Below, piece by piece: positions 1 to 7,091 of a DNA stretch of 10,748 nt. Source of the stretch: Bdellovibrionales bacterium. GTDB taxonomy: Bacteria; Bdellovibrionota; Bdellovibrionia; Bdellovibrionales; UBA1609. Position 1 is the first letter of the stretch; each line of letters opens with the position of its first letter. The notes beneath the pieces are model-generated. The model had not been told where the DNA came from. It worked only from the letters and a program-made list of their open reading frames with translations, and ran no database searches. Location of the stretch: assembly GCA_020435185.1 (NCBI GenBank), contig JAGRAA010000130.1, positions 1 through 10,748 of the forward strand, in the 5' to 3' direction. Position numbers and translations under genes: made by a program.

Positions 1-49
1 AAGTTAGTCCCATTTTGCCGAAAAAACTGTGTAGGAAAGTTTATATAAT

Positions 50-2305
50 ATGAGTGAACAGCGTTTAAGCCCAGGTTCATATATTGGACCATTCAAAATC
101 ATTAGCCTCATCGGAAAAGGTGGCATGGGAGAGGTGTATGAGGCTCAAGAAGAGTCTTTAGGCAGAAAGGTTGCGCTGAAAATCATTTCTACGAGTTCGT
201 CAAATAACGAACGAATTCTTAATCAGTTTATATCTGAAGCTAGAGCCTTAGCTCAATTGAATCACAAAAATGTTGTGACCATTTATCGTCTTGGTCAAGA
301 TCATGCAGAGGGCGAGTACTATATTGCAATGGAGTTCATAGAGGGGAATACCCTGTCTGATGGTATCAAGGGAAAAAAATATCAATTTAAAGATATGGTT
401 GCGATTATTCGACAGATTATATCTGGATTGAAGGCTGTACATGCGGCTAATATTATTCATAGAGATTTAAAGCCTAAGAATATTATTATTCAAAGTAACA
501 ACCAAGTTAAAATTGTGGATTTTGGAGTTGCAGAAGCACTTATGGGAGGAACTGGGAGTGCTGAGGCCGTGGGGACTATAAATTATTTAGCGCCCGAAGT
601 ATTAGCGGGGGAGCCATCATCGAGACAATCTGATATTTGGAGTGCTGGAATTATTTTTTACGAGCTATTTACCGGAATGTCACCGTTTAGATCGAATACA
701 GAAGACGGAATTAGAGAAGAGGTAAAGACGTTAAGTTTGATTTGGCCAGTCGGTACAAAAGTGTGGCTTCCTGAAGATCTAAAAAAAGTTGTGATGAGAA
801 TGTGTGCTCACGATCTGGCGGAAAGATATCAAACCATAGAAGAGGTTTATGATGATTTGCTTAAAATTTCTAGTGGAAAGAAAATAGATGGAAATACAAA
901 AACTATAAAACCAACAAAAGGTGGTTTGTTTGGATCAAAAAGTTTCAAAACCGAATCACCAAAGTCACAAGTTAAGACCAACCCATTAATCACAAAACCT
1001 TCTTCCAATAAAAGAGTAGAAAATAATAAAAAGTTAAAAACTCAAACCGCGGTCACCTCTAATAAATCTTATTTGTTAAATAACAAGAGTATAAAGGGGG
1101 GAGAAAATGTCTACGATGAGTTTGAAAAAATTAAAGAGTCCCCGAGATATACAAGTTATATCATTTTGGCCAGCGTTTTAATGGCAACAGTCTTTGGTAT
1201 AAATTATTTAGGTATAGATATTTTAAAAAAACAAGTTCAAGGATCGGTAAAAAAAATTGCAGGAATTGTTTACTCAAACCTTTCTGACACTCAAGAGGTT
1301 GTAAGCAATCCTGAGACCTTGGAAAAACCAGAAGCGCGTGATGATATTCCCAAAGTTAAAGCTGTTATTGCGGTGGACAATATTGTTGTTGAGAAAGCTA
1401 AGATATTAAATAAAAAAATTAAATCAATCCTCAATTATGGTCAAATTAACGACATAGAAAACCTTGTTGAGGTTGAAAAGGCCTTACAAAATCCTGTCGA
1501 AATTTCTTGGACAGAAGTATCTGGAGCAGACAAATATGAGCTTCACATATCAAAAACAAAGACCTTTGATAGTTCGATCACTTATTTGAGTTTAAAAAAT
1601 AAGTTTGTTTGGGTGTCGGCTAAACCGGGAAAATATTATTTCAAAGTGAAAGTGATAAAAGATAAACAAGAAAGTGATTTTAGTGAGATTGGAGTTGCTG
1701 AACTTTTTATGCAGGCTCCAGCGCTTCAGTCTAAATATTTGGAGACAGTATTTGCGAGTAAGAGAAAAAGTGTTCAAGTAAAAATAGAGTGGCCAGCGTT
1801 ACCTTATGTCTTTGGGTATAGTATTATTGTTTCGAAAACGAATAATTTTTCTAAAACCTTGGTTAAAGAAAATGTGTCTCAAAATTTTGCTAACCTTCAG
1901 GTAAATCCGGATACTAATTATTACATAAAAGTGGCGACAATAGACGCTCAAGGAAAGTTATTAAGTAGCTATAGTGTAGGTTCTTTAGTAAGAGTAAAAT
2001 TAAATTCTCAACTGGATGCTCCTTTAGGGAATACGCCAAGAAATCTTTCCAGTATTTCGAACAAACCAAGCCCTTTGAATCCATTAGTGCTAACTTGGAA
2101 GCCTGTTAGTGGAGCGGAGAGATATGAATTGCAGGTCTCGAAATCAAAAAATTTCAATAATACCATATTGAGTAGTAAAATCGAAACAACGAGTTTCTCT
2201 ATATCGAACCCTCTACCTAAAGGAAGAGTATTTTGGCGAGTGAGAGCTATAAACGGCAACGTAAGATCTAATTGGTCGAGACCATTTTCGGTAAGTGTTC
2301 CATAA
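50..2305 (+). CDS. Membrane-anchored Hanks-type Ser/Thr protein kinase with three C-terminal fibronectin-III-like repeats
   Basis: This 751-residue protein begins with a complete protein kinase domain (about residues 14-272). It shows the glycine loop IGKGGMGEVY (21-30), VALK with the ATP-binding Lys44, a likely helix-C Glu63, the catalytic loop HRDLKPKN (137-144, Asp139), DFG (157-159) and APE (181-183), so it should be active. A polar, Lys/Ser/Asn-rich linker (about 275-365) leads to one membrane segment (about 369-388). The rest (about 390-751) should be periplasmic. It contains three beta-sandwich-like repeats at about 482-548, 576-648 and 678-751; the first and third share a W..VSGA..YEL..SK...F pattern. 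The layout parallels PknB-type receptor kinases, with Fn3-like repeats in place of PASTA. The start has AGGAAAG at 33-39, 10 nt upstream. The ligand and substrates are unknown. The next gene converges on it across a palindrome. Confidence 0.93.
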   Translation: MSEQRLSPGSYIGPFKIISLIGKGGMGEVYEAQEESLGRKVALKIISTSSSNNERILNQFISEARALAQLNHKNVVTIYRLGQDHAEGEYYIAMEFIEGNTLSDGIKGKKYQFKDMVAIIRQIISGLKAVHAANIIHRDLKPKNIIIQSNNQVKIVDFGVAEALMGGTGSAEAVGTINYLAPEVLAGEPSSRQSDIWSAGIIFYELFTGMSPFRSNTEDGIREEVKTLSLIWPVGTKVWLPEDLKKVVMRMCAHDLAERYQTIEEVYDDLLKISSGKKIDGNTKTIKPTKGGLFGSKSFKTESPKSQVKTNPLITKPSSNKRVENNKKLKTQTAVTSNKSYLLNNKSIKGGENVYDEFEKIKESPRYTSYIILASVLMATVFGINYLGIDILKKQVQGSVKKIAGIVYSNLSDTQEVVSNPETLEKPEARDDIPKVKAVIAVDNIVVEKAKILNKKIKSILNYGQINDIENLVEVEKALQNPVEISWTEVSGADKYELHISKTKTFDSSITYLSLKNKFVWVSAKPGKYYFKVKVIKDKQESDFSEIGVAELFMQAPALQSKYLETVFASKRKSVQVKIEWPALPYVFGYSIIVSKTNNFSKTLVKENVSQNFANLQVNPDTNYYIKVATIDAQGKLLSSYSVGSLVRVKLNSQLDAPLGNTPRNLSSISNKPSPLNPLVLTWKPVSGAERYELQVSKSKNFNNTILSSKIETTSFSISNPLPKGRVFWRVRAINGNVRSNWSRPFSVSVP

Positions 2306-2321
2306 AATATTAAAACTTTTA

Positions 2322-2403
2322 AAAAGGTACGGACACACTTTGGTGTCCGTAGTGCATTAGAAGACTAACGCATGATGGACACCAAAGTGTGTCCGTACCT
2401 TTT
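2322..2403. repeat. Long intergenic inverted repeat (REP/BIME-like), probable bidirectional terminator
   Basis: Two 27-nt arms, 2322-2348 and 2377-2403, are exact reverse complements. Inside them, 2353-2360 and 2365-2372 pair with one mismatch around an AAGA loop, so the whole 82 nt can fold into one long hairpin. Each arm is also a palindrome by itself: TACGGACAC (2328-2336) pairs with GTGTCCGTA (2343-2351) around a 6-nt loop, and GGACAC (2377-2382) pairs with GTGTCC (2389-2394). A GTAG tetranucleotide follows at 2349-2352. The ends are A-rich on the left and T-rich on the right, so transcripts from either side would end in a stem plus U-tract. It sits between convergent stop codons with little room to spare. 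A nested palindrome pair in an intergenic gap is typical of REP/BIME elements mobilised by Y1 (RAYT) transposases. That identity is inferred because no second copy lies in the window. Confidence 0.8.
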
Positions 2404-2406
2404 ATT

Positions 2407-3150
2407 TTAAGCCGCTTTTTTATTAGAATGAGAATTGGTATCTGAAGAAACTCCGGAGAGTTTACCTTTAATGTAATTTACAATAGCCTGTTTGGCTTCC
2501 ATATTAATTTGTGTGTACATTAGTCCCGCAAAACCATGTTCGTCTATATATCTAACTTCTGCATTTAAATAGATTCTATTCGAGAAATGAGGGCTAATAA
2601 ACTCACCTTGAACTTCTTCTCCGACTTGAAGACCAAACGCATTTAAAATGCCAAGACCGTTTTCGCTTATGGTTGAAGTCGGGAAAGGAATTTTATCGTT
2701 GTTAGATTTGATGAGGAGTTGTCCTTCAATCGAAGCCCTTGGAATTTGTCTGGCATTTATGCCGAGTTCATCGATAATGTCTAAGAAATCAAATAGTGAA
2801 TTCCAGTTTTTCATGCCTTTAGTCCAAAGAAGAATATTTTTTAGCTGTTCTTTATGTTCAACTAAATGTTCTATGAGAGCTTCTCGGGTATAAGGACCAA
2901 ATTTTTTTTGGTTAAGTGCAAAATACCAATTTTTTGCGTTCTTAATCTCGTTTATTGAGAGGTCATCATCTACATTGGATATCCATTCAGACAGAAGCTT
3001 CCATTCATTGAGGTGTCGGCTCCATATCAAGGAACTTTCTTTTATAAGGTCATTCTTATGCAAGCTTTTAACTTGCTCAGTAGATAAGGGTCCTGTAGTT
3101 TCGTCCTCGGACATAATGAACCATTTTGTCATATCCTTTTTTCGGCACAT
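2407..3150 (-). CDS. GYF_2-GYF_2-PilZ domain protein
   Basis: This is a soluble protein of 247 residues with no signal peptide or membrane segment. Two GYF_2 (DUF4339-type) modules come first: about residues 10-56 (starts WFIMSEDETTGPLS) and about 75-122 (starts WYFALNQKKFGPYT), each ending in a W-rich strand. A PilZ-like domain follows at about 134-230, with RQIPR (134-138) matching the RxxxR half of the c-di-GMP motif. The second half reads TISENG (160-165), with Thr160 where [D/N]xSxxG needs Asp or Asn, so c-di-GMP affinity may be altered or lost. The tail is polar. GYF_2 modules are thought to bind partner proteins, so an adaptor role is plausible. The start is uncertain: Met1 (3150) has no Shine-Dalgarno, while Met7 (3132) has AAGGA only 1 nt away but places the first domain Trp near the N-terminus. 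Transcription is divergent from lptC. Confidence 0.85.
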   Translation of the reverse strand: MCRKKDMTKWFIMSEDETTGPLSTEQVKSLHKNDLIKESSLIWSRHLNEWKLLSEWISNVDDDLSINEIKNAKNWYFALNQKKFGPYTREALIEHLVEHKEQLKNILLWTKGMKNWNSLFDFLDIIDELGINARQIPRASIEGQLLIKSNNDKIPFPTSTISENGLGILNAFGLQVGEEVQGEFISPHFSNRIYLNAEVRYIDEHGFAGLMYTQINMEAKQAIVNYIKGKLSGVSSDTNSHSNKKAA

Positions 3151-3163
3151 TACGGCATAAATA

Positions 3164-3187
3164 TTAGTAAATAATAAATTTTACTAA
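3164..3187. promoter_or_regulatory. Inverted repeat TTAGTAA-N10-TTACTAA, possible operator
   Basis: TTAGTAA (3164-3170) and TTACTAA (3181-3187) are exact reverse complements 10 nt apart, and a further TTAGT lies at 3190-3194. The repeat overlaps the proposed -10 of the leftward promoter, where a repressor site would sit. The sequence is very AT-rich, so chance is a real alternative. Confidence 0.3.
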
Positions 3188-3205
3188 AATTAGTGGTAGC
3201 GACAA
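3178..3205 (-). promoter_or_regulatory. Candidate sigma-70 promoter for the GYF_2-PilZ gene
   Basis: On the minus strand, TTGTCG (3205-3200, 4/6 to TTGACA) and TAAAAT (3183-3178, 5/6 to TATAAT) are 16 nt apart. Transcription would begin near 3171, about 20 nt before the first possible ATG. Its -35 overlaps the -35 of the opposing lptC promoter. Confidence 0.4.
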
Positions 3206-3227
3206 CAGAGTGTGATTTGTGTATAAT
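3199..3227 (+). promoter_or_regulatory. Candidate sigma-70 promoter of the lptC-lptB-rpoN operon
   Basis: A perfect -10 TATAAT (3222-3227) lies 17 nt downstream of GCGACA (3199-3204, 4/6 to TTGACA). The start site would be near 3234, right at the lptC Shine-Dalgarno TAGGAG (3235-3240). The 5' leader would then be only about 11 nt long, leaving no room for a leader RNA structure. Confidence 0.6.
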
Positions 3228-3244
3228 AAAATTTTAGGAGATCC

Positions 3245-4222
3245 ATGAGCGTCACAAGAAAAATCCTCATTTTGGCTTTTTTTATATTGGTGGTTGTTGA
3301 ATTGGTGATTTTTATTCCTGAGTCTGTGGACGTTATTAAAGACTATAGTGATTTATCTCAAATCGACCCTTCTGAAGATGTGGAGCAGGATATGAAGGGT
3401 GTGCATCTTATTGAGGCTAGTGAAGGCCAAAAGGAATGGGAGCTCTGGGCCGAAAATGCCACGAGCTATAAATCCAAGGCTGAATGGAATCTAAAAGAGA
3501 TTAGAGTAAAGTTTTTTGGTCAGAAGGGGGTTTTTTATGATGTTTACGGGGAAAACGGAAAAATTACCATGGCCGACAAGAATATCGAAATATTGGGTGA
3601 AGTTAAGCTGATTTCTTCGAATGGATATAGGTTTTTTACCAATAAAATTTTATATTCCTCCGAAGGACGTCTCATAGAGGCTCCAAAAATAGTTAAGATG
3701 CTTGGTCCAAAGACTAAGGTGAGGGGAGATGAGCTGTCTTTGGTAGGCAATAGAATGAATATTCATATCCAAGAGTCTAGAATGGAAGTTTTGGGTAATA
3801 TTAGAGCAAATAAGGTTATTGAAAATCGGAGAAAAATAAAAATAAAAAGTGAATTGGCTTTATTTAGTGGTCGTTCTAATGAGGTCATCTTTGAAAAAAA
3901 CGTCGTGGTAGATGTAAACTCTATTCGAGTGACTGGCCCTAAGGCTCAATTTGTCTACAAACAAGAAACTAGCGAAATAGACTATGTTTCTTTTGACGGT
4001 GGGGTTCGTCTGAGTGACAAAAATAAATGGGCGACCTCGCAAAAATTAGAAGCTTTTGTAAGTCAAAATAAGTTTATTTTTAAAGGAAACCCAAGGCTTG
4101 TTCAGGGTGCTGACGAGCTGCAAGGCCAGGAAATAGTGTTGATAGACGGAGGAAATCTTGTAAAAGTTGTGAAGGCAAATGCTAATATTGATAAAGAGCG
4201 ATTACAGGAATCTAAAGAGTAG
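3245..4222 (+). CDS. lptC: LptC-family LPS export protein with a C-terminal LptA/OstA-like region
   Basis: The protein is a single-pass inner-membrane component of the Lpt bridge. A membrane anchor (about residues 6-24) is followed by an LptC-like domain (about 50-190) with the typical W.L.AENA....K....L..I.V.FF pattern, then ILGEVKLISSNGYRF (116-130). At 325 residues it is much longer than a typical LptC (around 190). The extra half (about 195-310) reads like LptA/OstA: FSGR.NEVIFEKNVVV, then FKGNPRLVQGADELQGQEIVL, with the G-NPR-VQG-D-L-G-EI spacing usual in LptA. No separate lptA lies between this gene and lptB, which begins 3 nt downstream, so an LptC-LptA fusion is the simplest reading. 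TAGGAG stands 4 nt before the ATG. The LptC identity is firm from sequence and context; the fused LptA function is inferred. Confidence 0.87.
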   Translation: MSVTRKILILAFFILVVVELVIFIPESVDVIKDYSDLSQIDPSEDVEQDMKGVHLIEASEGQKEWELWAENATSYKSKAEWNLKEIRVKFFGQKGVFYDVYGENGKITMADKNIEILGEVKLISSNGYRFFTNKILYSSEGRLIEAPKIVKMLGPKTKVRGDELSLVGNRMNIHIQESRMEVLGNIRANKVIENRRKIKIKSELALFSGRSNEVIFEKNVVVDVNSIRVTGPKAQFVYKQETSEIDYVSFDGGVRLSDKNKWATSQKLEAFVSQNKFIFKGNPRLVQGADELQGQEIVLIDGGNLVKVVKANANIDKERLQESKE

Positions 4223-4225
4223 CAT

Positions 4226-4948
4226 ATGAGTTTTTTAAATATTGTCGGGATATCAAAAAGTTTTAAGGCCAGAAAAGTCGTGCGTTCGGTTTCTTTTCAG
4301 GTCAAACCAGGTCAAGTTGTCGGTCTACTTGGGCCGAATGGTGCGGGAAAAACTACGAGTTTTTATATGGTTGTTGGGCTGCTGACCCCAGATGAAGGAA
4401 GTGTCAGGCTTGATGATGAAGAGATAGGTCACCTTCCTATGTACCAACGAGTGAGGCATGGATTGAGTTATTTGGCTCAGGAGCCAAGTATTTTTAGGCG
4501 ATTGACGGTTACTGAAAATTTAAAAGTCGCACTAGAAGCTCTCGATCTTAGTGCTTCGGAGAGAAATGAAAGACTTGAACAGCTTCTGGAAGACTTTTCC
4601 ATCCATCACATTAGAGATAGTTATGGTTATGCGCTTTCAGGTGGGGAGAGGCGTCGTGTGGAGATAGCTCGCTCTATTGCTGGTAGACCAAAGTTCTTAC
4701 TATTGGATGAACCCTTTGCAGGAATTGACCCCATTGCTGTGGGTGAAATTCAAGATGTTATTCGACAGTTACAAAAAAACGAGATAGGGGTCTTGATTAC
4801 TGACCATAATGTGCGAGAAACATTGGGAATATGTAATTATGCGTATATACTGAAAGAAGGCCAAATAGAGGTGGAAGGGGATTCAGAGCAAATAGCAAAC
4901 TCTGAAATAGCAAAGAAGTTTTACCTAGGCGAAAACTTCAGGTTATAG
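4226..4948 (+). CDS. lptB: LPS export ABC transporter ATP-binding protein LptB
   Basis: This cytoplasmic ATPase of the LptB2FG complex powers extraction of LPS from the inner membrane. The 240 residues match the family length and all motifs are intact: Walker A GPNGAGKT (36-43), Q-loop Gln85, ABC signature LSGGE (137-141), Walker B FLLLDEP (157-163) and switch His194. The segment TDHNVRETL (192-200) is characteristic of LptB and separates it from other ABC ATPases, as does the GIDPIAVGEIQ stretch after Walker B. It starts 3 nt after lptC, with a purine-rich AAAGAG upstream in the end of lptC, so the two are probably translated together. The permeases LptF and LptG are not in this window. Confidence 0.97.
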   Translation: MSFLNIVGISKSFKARKVVRSVSFQVKPGQVVGLLGPNGAGKTTSFYMVVGLLTPDEGSVRLDDEEIGHLPMYQRVRHGLSYLAQEPSIFRRLTVTENLKVALEALDLSASERNERLEQLLEDFSIHHIRDSYGYALSGGERRRVEIARSIAGRPKFLLLDEPFAGIDPIAVGEIQDVIRQLQKNEIGVLITDHNVRETLGICNYAYILKEGQIEVEGDSEQIANSEIAKKFYLGENFRL

Positions 4949-4951
4949 GAG
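4947..4951 (+). promoter_or_regulatory. rpoN ribosome binding site overlapping the lptB stop codon
   Basis: AGGAG shares two bases with the lptB TAG stop (4946-4948). It is 2 nt from the ATG at 4954 and 5 nt from the ATG at 4957, which favours the second ATG as the rpoN start and suggests coupled translation. Confidence 0.65.
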
Positions 4952-4956
4952 AAATG

Positions 4957-6438
4957 ATGGCAACTCAGCTGAAAATGTCGATGAAGTTAACTCAGTCATT
5001 GCGAATGACGCCTCAGCTTCAGCAGGCAATAAAACTTTTGCAACTTTCTCGGTTGGAACTTGAAAATGAAGTTCGTAAAGAATTGATAGAGAATCCGGTT
5101 TTAGAAGAATCAATGGACCAGGCTGACTTAGAACCTGGAAAGTCTGAAGAGAGAACGAACCAGTCTGAAGAGGCTTCCATGGCCGGTGAGTTTGATAAGC
5201 TGGCCGGAATGGATCAAGACCCAAGAAAACAAGAAGAGTTTGATTGGGACAATTACATGGAAAGCAATTATAAATCCACCACCGGTTCAATGGGTGGAGG
5301 AGAAGAGGTTATAAATTATGAAAATATAATCTCTTCGGAACAGACGCTTTCGGATCACTTGACTTGGCAAATGAATATGTCCGGCTTTGATGAAGAAGAA
5401 ACCTATCTAGGGAGTATTCTTATTAGTTATATTGAGGATGATGGATATATCAAGGTCCCTTTAGAAGAAATCGCGGAATCTGAAGACATTAGTTTAAGTG
5501 ATTTAGAAGAAACTTTACCTTTAATTCAGGTTTTTGATCCTCCCGGAGTGGGCGCTAGGGATTTAAAAGAGTGTTTGCTTATACAGGCTAAATATTTAGA
5601 AGAAGATACGCATGATTTAGTCCATATTATAAATAATCACCTGAAGGATTTAGAAAAAAAGAATTATCGAGCGATTGCAAAAGAGATGAATCTAGAATTA
5701 GAAGACGTCATTGAATTGTGTAAGATCATTCTTTCTATGGAGCCTAAGCCGGGCAGAGCGTTTGTCACCAGTGATACAAACTATATTACTCCGGATGTTT
5801 ATGTTTATAAGGTAGGTGATGAGTATATGGTTTCTCTCAATGAGGATGGCCTACCAAAATTGAGAATTTCTAATTTATATAAAAATTTGCTTAATGAAGA
5901 AAAAGATCGAGTTTCAAAAGGTGAAGACGGAAAAAAAGAAGATCAAGCACAAAAGTATATTCAAGAAAAATTGAAATCGGCAGTTTGGTTGATTAAGTCT
6001 ATTCATCAAAGGCAAAGAACAATCTATAAAGTTACTGAGAGTATAGTTAAACACCAGACTGATTTTTTTGATAAAGGACCCGGGTACATAAAGCCTATGA
6101 TTTTGAGAGATGTGGCAAATGATATCGGAATGCATGAGTCAACGGTGAGTCGGGTAACTACAAATAAATATGTGAATACACCGCAAGGGATTTTTGAGCT
6201 CAAATACTTTTTCAATTCGGGAATAAGTAAAACGGACGGAGACTCTTTAGCGAGTGAATCTGTGAAGTTGAAGATCAAAGATTTAATCGGAGCAGAAGAT
6301 CCCAAGAAGCCTCTTTCGGATCAAAAAATAGTCGAGTTACTTAAAAAAGATGATATTAAGATTGCTCGACGAACTGTGGCGAAATACAGAGATATGTTAA
6401 AGATTTTGCCTTCTTCCAAAAGAAAAAAATACTTTTAA
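4957..6438 (+). CDS. rpoN: RNA polymerase sigma-54 factor RpoN
   Basis: Sigma-54 directs RNA polymerase to -24/-12 promoters and needs an AAA+ activator to melt DNA. The N-terminal region I is classic (QSLRMTPQLQQAIKLLQLS), with the Gln-rich activator-contact segment. An acidic, low-complexity region II follows (about residues 50-125), then the core-binding domain (about 130-340). The DNA-binding part has the helix-turn-helix HESTVSRVTTNKYVNTP and the diagnostic RpoN box ARRTVAKYRD near the C-terminus. The 493 residues fit the family. A start at 4954 (one extra Met) is possible, but the Shine-Dalgarno spacing favours 4957. The gene lies 8 nt after lptB, a neighbourhood conserved in many Proteobacteria. 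I see no sigma-54-type promoter with correct spacing near it. Confidence 0.97.
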   Translation: MATQLKMSMKLTQSLRMTPQLQQAIKLLQLSRLELENEVRKELIENPVLEESMDQADLEPGKSEERTNQSEEASMAGEFDKLAGMDQDPRKQEEFDWDNYMESNYKSTTGSMGGGEEVINYENIISSEQTLSDHLTWQMNMSGFDEEETYLGSILISYIEDDGYIKVPLEEIAESEDISLSDLEETLPLIQVFDPPGVGARDLKECLLIQAKYLEEDTHDLVHIINNHLKDLEKKNYRAIAKEMNLELEDVIELCKIILSMEPKPGRAFVTSDTNYITPDVYVYKVGDEYMVSLNEDGLPKLRISNLYKNLLNEEKDRVSKGEDGKKEDQAQKYIQEKLKSAVWLIKSIHQRQRTIYKVTESIVKHQTDFFDKGPGYIKPMILRDVANDIGMHESTVSRVTTNKYVNTPQGIFELKYFFNSGISKTDGDSLASESVKLKIKDLIGAEDPKKPLSDQKIVELLKKDDIKIARRTVAKYRDMLKILPSSKRKKYF

Positions 6439-6589
6439 GTATCAATACCTTAAGCAGCAGGTCGGCATCAATTGCTGAAGTAGACCTGTTTCAATTTGAG
6501 AATTTGTTAAAGAGGGCTCCACTTAGGTCCAGCTTTGCCGATAAGAATTCTGACGTTAGTAAACGGATTAATATTTCTTAGGAGGCTAA

Positions 6590-6952
6590 ATGAGGCTGGA
6601 GTGTCACTTTAAAAGTATCGATTTTTCTCAAAGTTTAGTGGAGTATGCGGAAGAAAGGTTTTCGAAGGTAGAAAAATACGAAATGAAACCTGTATTTATA
6701 CAAGTGACATTTAGTGCGCAGCGACACAAAAAGACCGCAGAAGTGAATATTCAGGGATTTAATGTTCATTATAAAGCTATTGCTCAAAGTGATGATTTTT
6801 ATGGAAGCGTCGACAAGGTGTTGCAAAAAATCATTGGACAGATGTCGAAACAGAAAAAGAAGGTTCAGCGGCATAAAAACTTTCAAAAGTCCCATCAGGG
6901 TAGAATTGAGCAAATGAATGATCAGCTCGAAGTTCTTCCTAAGGTAAGTTGA
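6590..6952 (+). CDS. hpf: Ribosome hibernation-promoting factor, short form (HPF/YfiA family)
   Basis: HPF proteins bind the decoding region of the 30S subunit in stationary phase and inactivate ribosomes, often as 100S dimers. The 120-residue product has the expected beta-alpha-beta-beta-beta-alpha pattern. The second helix region DDFYGSVDKVLQKIIGQMSK is followed by a basic KQKKKVQRHK stretch typical of the family. It lacks the long-form C-terminal dimerisation domain, so it is the short type with about 25 extra polar residues at the end. A perfect TTAGGAGG (6578-6585) lies 4 nt before the ATG. The gene follows rpoN after 151 nt, the usual position for hpf. The gap shows no strong hairpin and only weak promoter-like sequence. 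An intrinsic terminator follows directly, and ptsN, often next, is absent. Confidence 0.93.
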   Translation: MRLECHFKSIDFSQSLVEYAEERFSKVEKYEMKPVFIQVTFSAQRHKKTAEVNIQGFNVHYKAIAQSDDFYGSVDKVLQKIIGQMSKQKKKVQRHKNFQKSHQGRIEQMNDQLEVLPKVS

Positions 6953-6975
6953 CCTTAATTTCAATAAATGGATGG

Positions 6976-7007
6976 AAAGCCTCTCTTTTAAGAGAGGCTT
7001 TTTTTTT
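6976..7007 (+). terminator. Rho-independent terminator after hpf
   Basis: An 11-bp perfect stem, AAAGCCTCTCT (6976-6986) with AGAGAGGCTTT (6991-7001), closes a TTTA loop. Nine consecutive T residues (6999-7007) follow. It separates the lpt-rpoN-hpf unit from metK. Confidence 0.95.
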
Positions 7008-7013
7008 ATTCTT

Positions 7014-7042
7014 TTGACCCCTTACGGTTAGTTTTGTAATAA
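7014..7042 (+). promoter_or_regulatory. Candidate metK promoter
   Basis: TTGACC (7014-7019) matches the -35 consensus at 5 of 6 positions. The -10 is less clear: TAATAA (7037-7042) has ideal 17-nt spacing but 3/6 identity, while TGTAAT (7035-7040) has 5/6 identity with 15-nt spacing. A promoter is expected here because a strong terminator lies just upstream. Transcription would begin near 7048, giving a leader of about 110 nt. Confidence 0.4.
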
Positions 7043-7049
7043 GTAACAT

Positions 7050-7078
7050 TTAGACGTTAGAGTTCTAATTTGTTCTAA
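7050..7078. promoter_or_regulatory. Cluster of four TTAGA half-sites in the metK leader, possible operator
   Basis: TTAGA occurs at 7050-7054 and 7057-7061 on the plus strand, and as TCTAA at 7064-7068 and 7074-7078. Two direct sites therefore face two inverted sites. GTTCTAA is repeated exactly 10 bp apart (7062-7068, 7072-7078), one helical turn. The cluster begins just downstream of the proposed start site, a typical repressor position. As RNA, the same dyad could form a weak hairpin instead. The protein that would bind it is unknown. Confidence 0.35.
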
Positions 7079-7091
7079 AAGGTGGATTAGG

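Noticed and set aside
44..49. TATAAT immediately before the kinase ATG
   Set aside because: It touches the start codon, has no -35 partner at the right distance (the place is an A-run), and would leave no leader although an AGGAAAG ribosome site lies upstream of it.
2648..3160. Plus-strand open frames opposite the GYF_2-PilZ gene
   Set aside because: They have no recognisable domains and overlap a gene with clear domain structure, so they are shadows.
4943..5290. Minus-strand 115-codon open frame across the start of rpoN
   Set aside because: It overlaps highly conserved rpoN region I, is Pro/Leu-rich with no domain, and has no ribosome site.
6458..6488. CAGGTC / GACCTG inverted repeat after rpoN
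   Set aside because: Only 6 bp with a 19-nt loop and no T-tract, too weak to call a terminator or regulatory hairpin.
6525..6538. Sigma-54-like -24/-12 promoter (AGGTCC...TTTGC) before hpf
   Set aside because: The GG and GC dinucleotides are 9 nt apart instead of the required 10, and the -24 half matches poorly.
6635..6964. Minus-strand 109-codon open frame opposite hpf
   Set aside because: It is almost fully antisense to hpf, has no recognisable domain, and hpf has a perfect ribosome site and family match.
6552..7060. GACGTTAG shared by the hpf leader (6552-6559) and the metK leader (7053-7060)
   Set aside because: An 8-base match between two leaders of about 150 nt is expected by chance fairly often.
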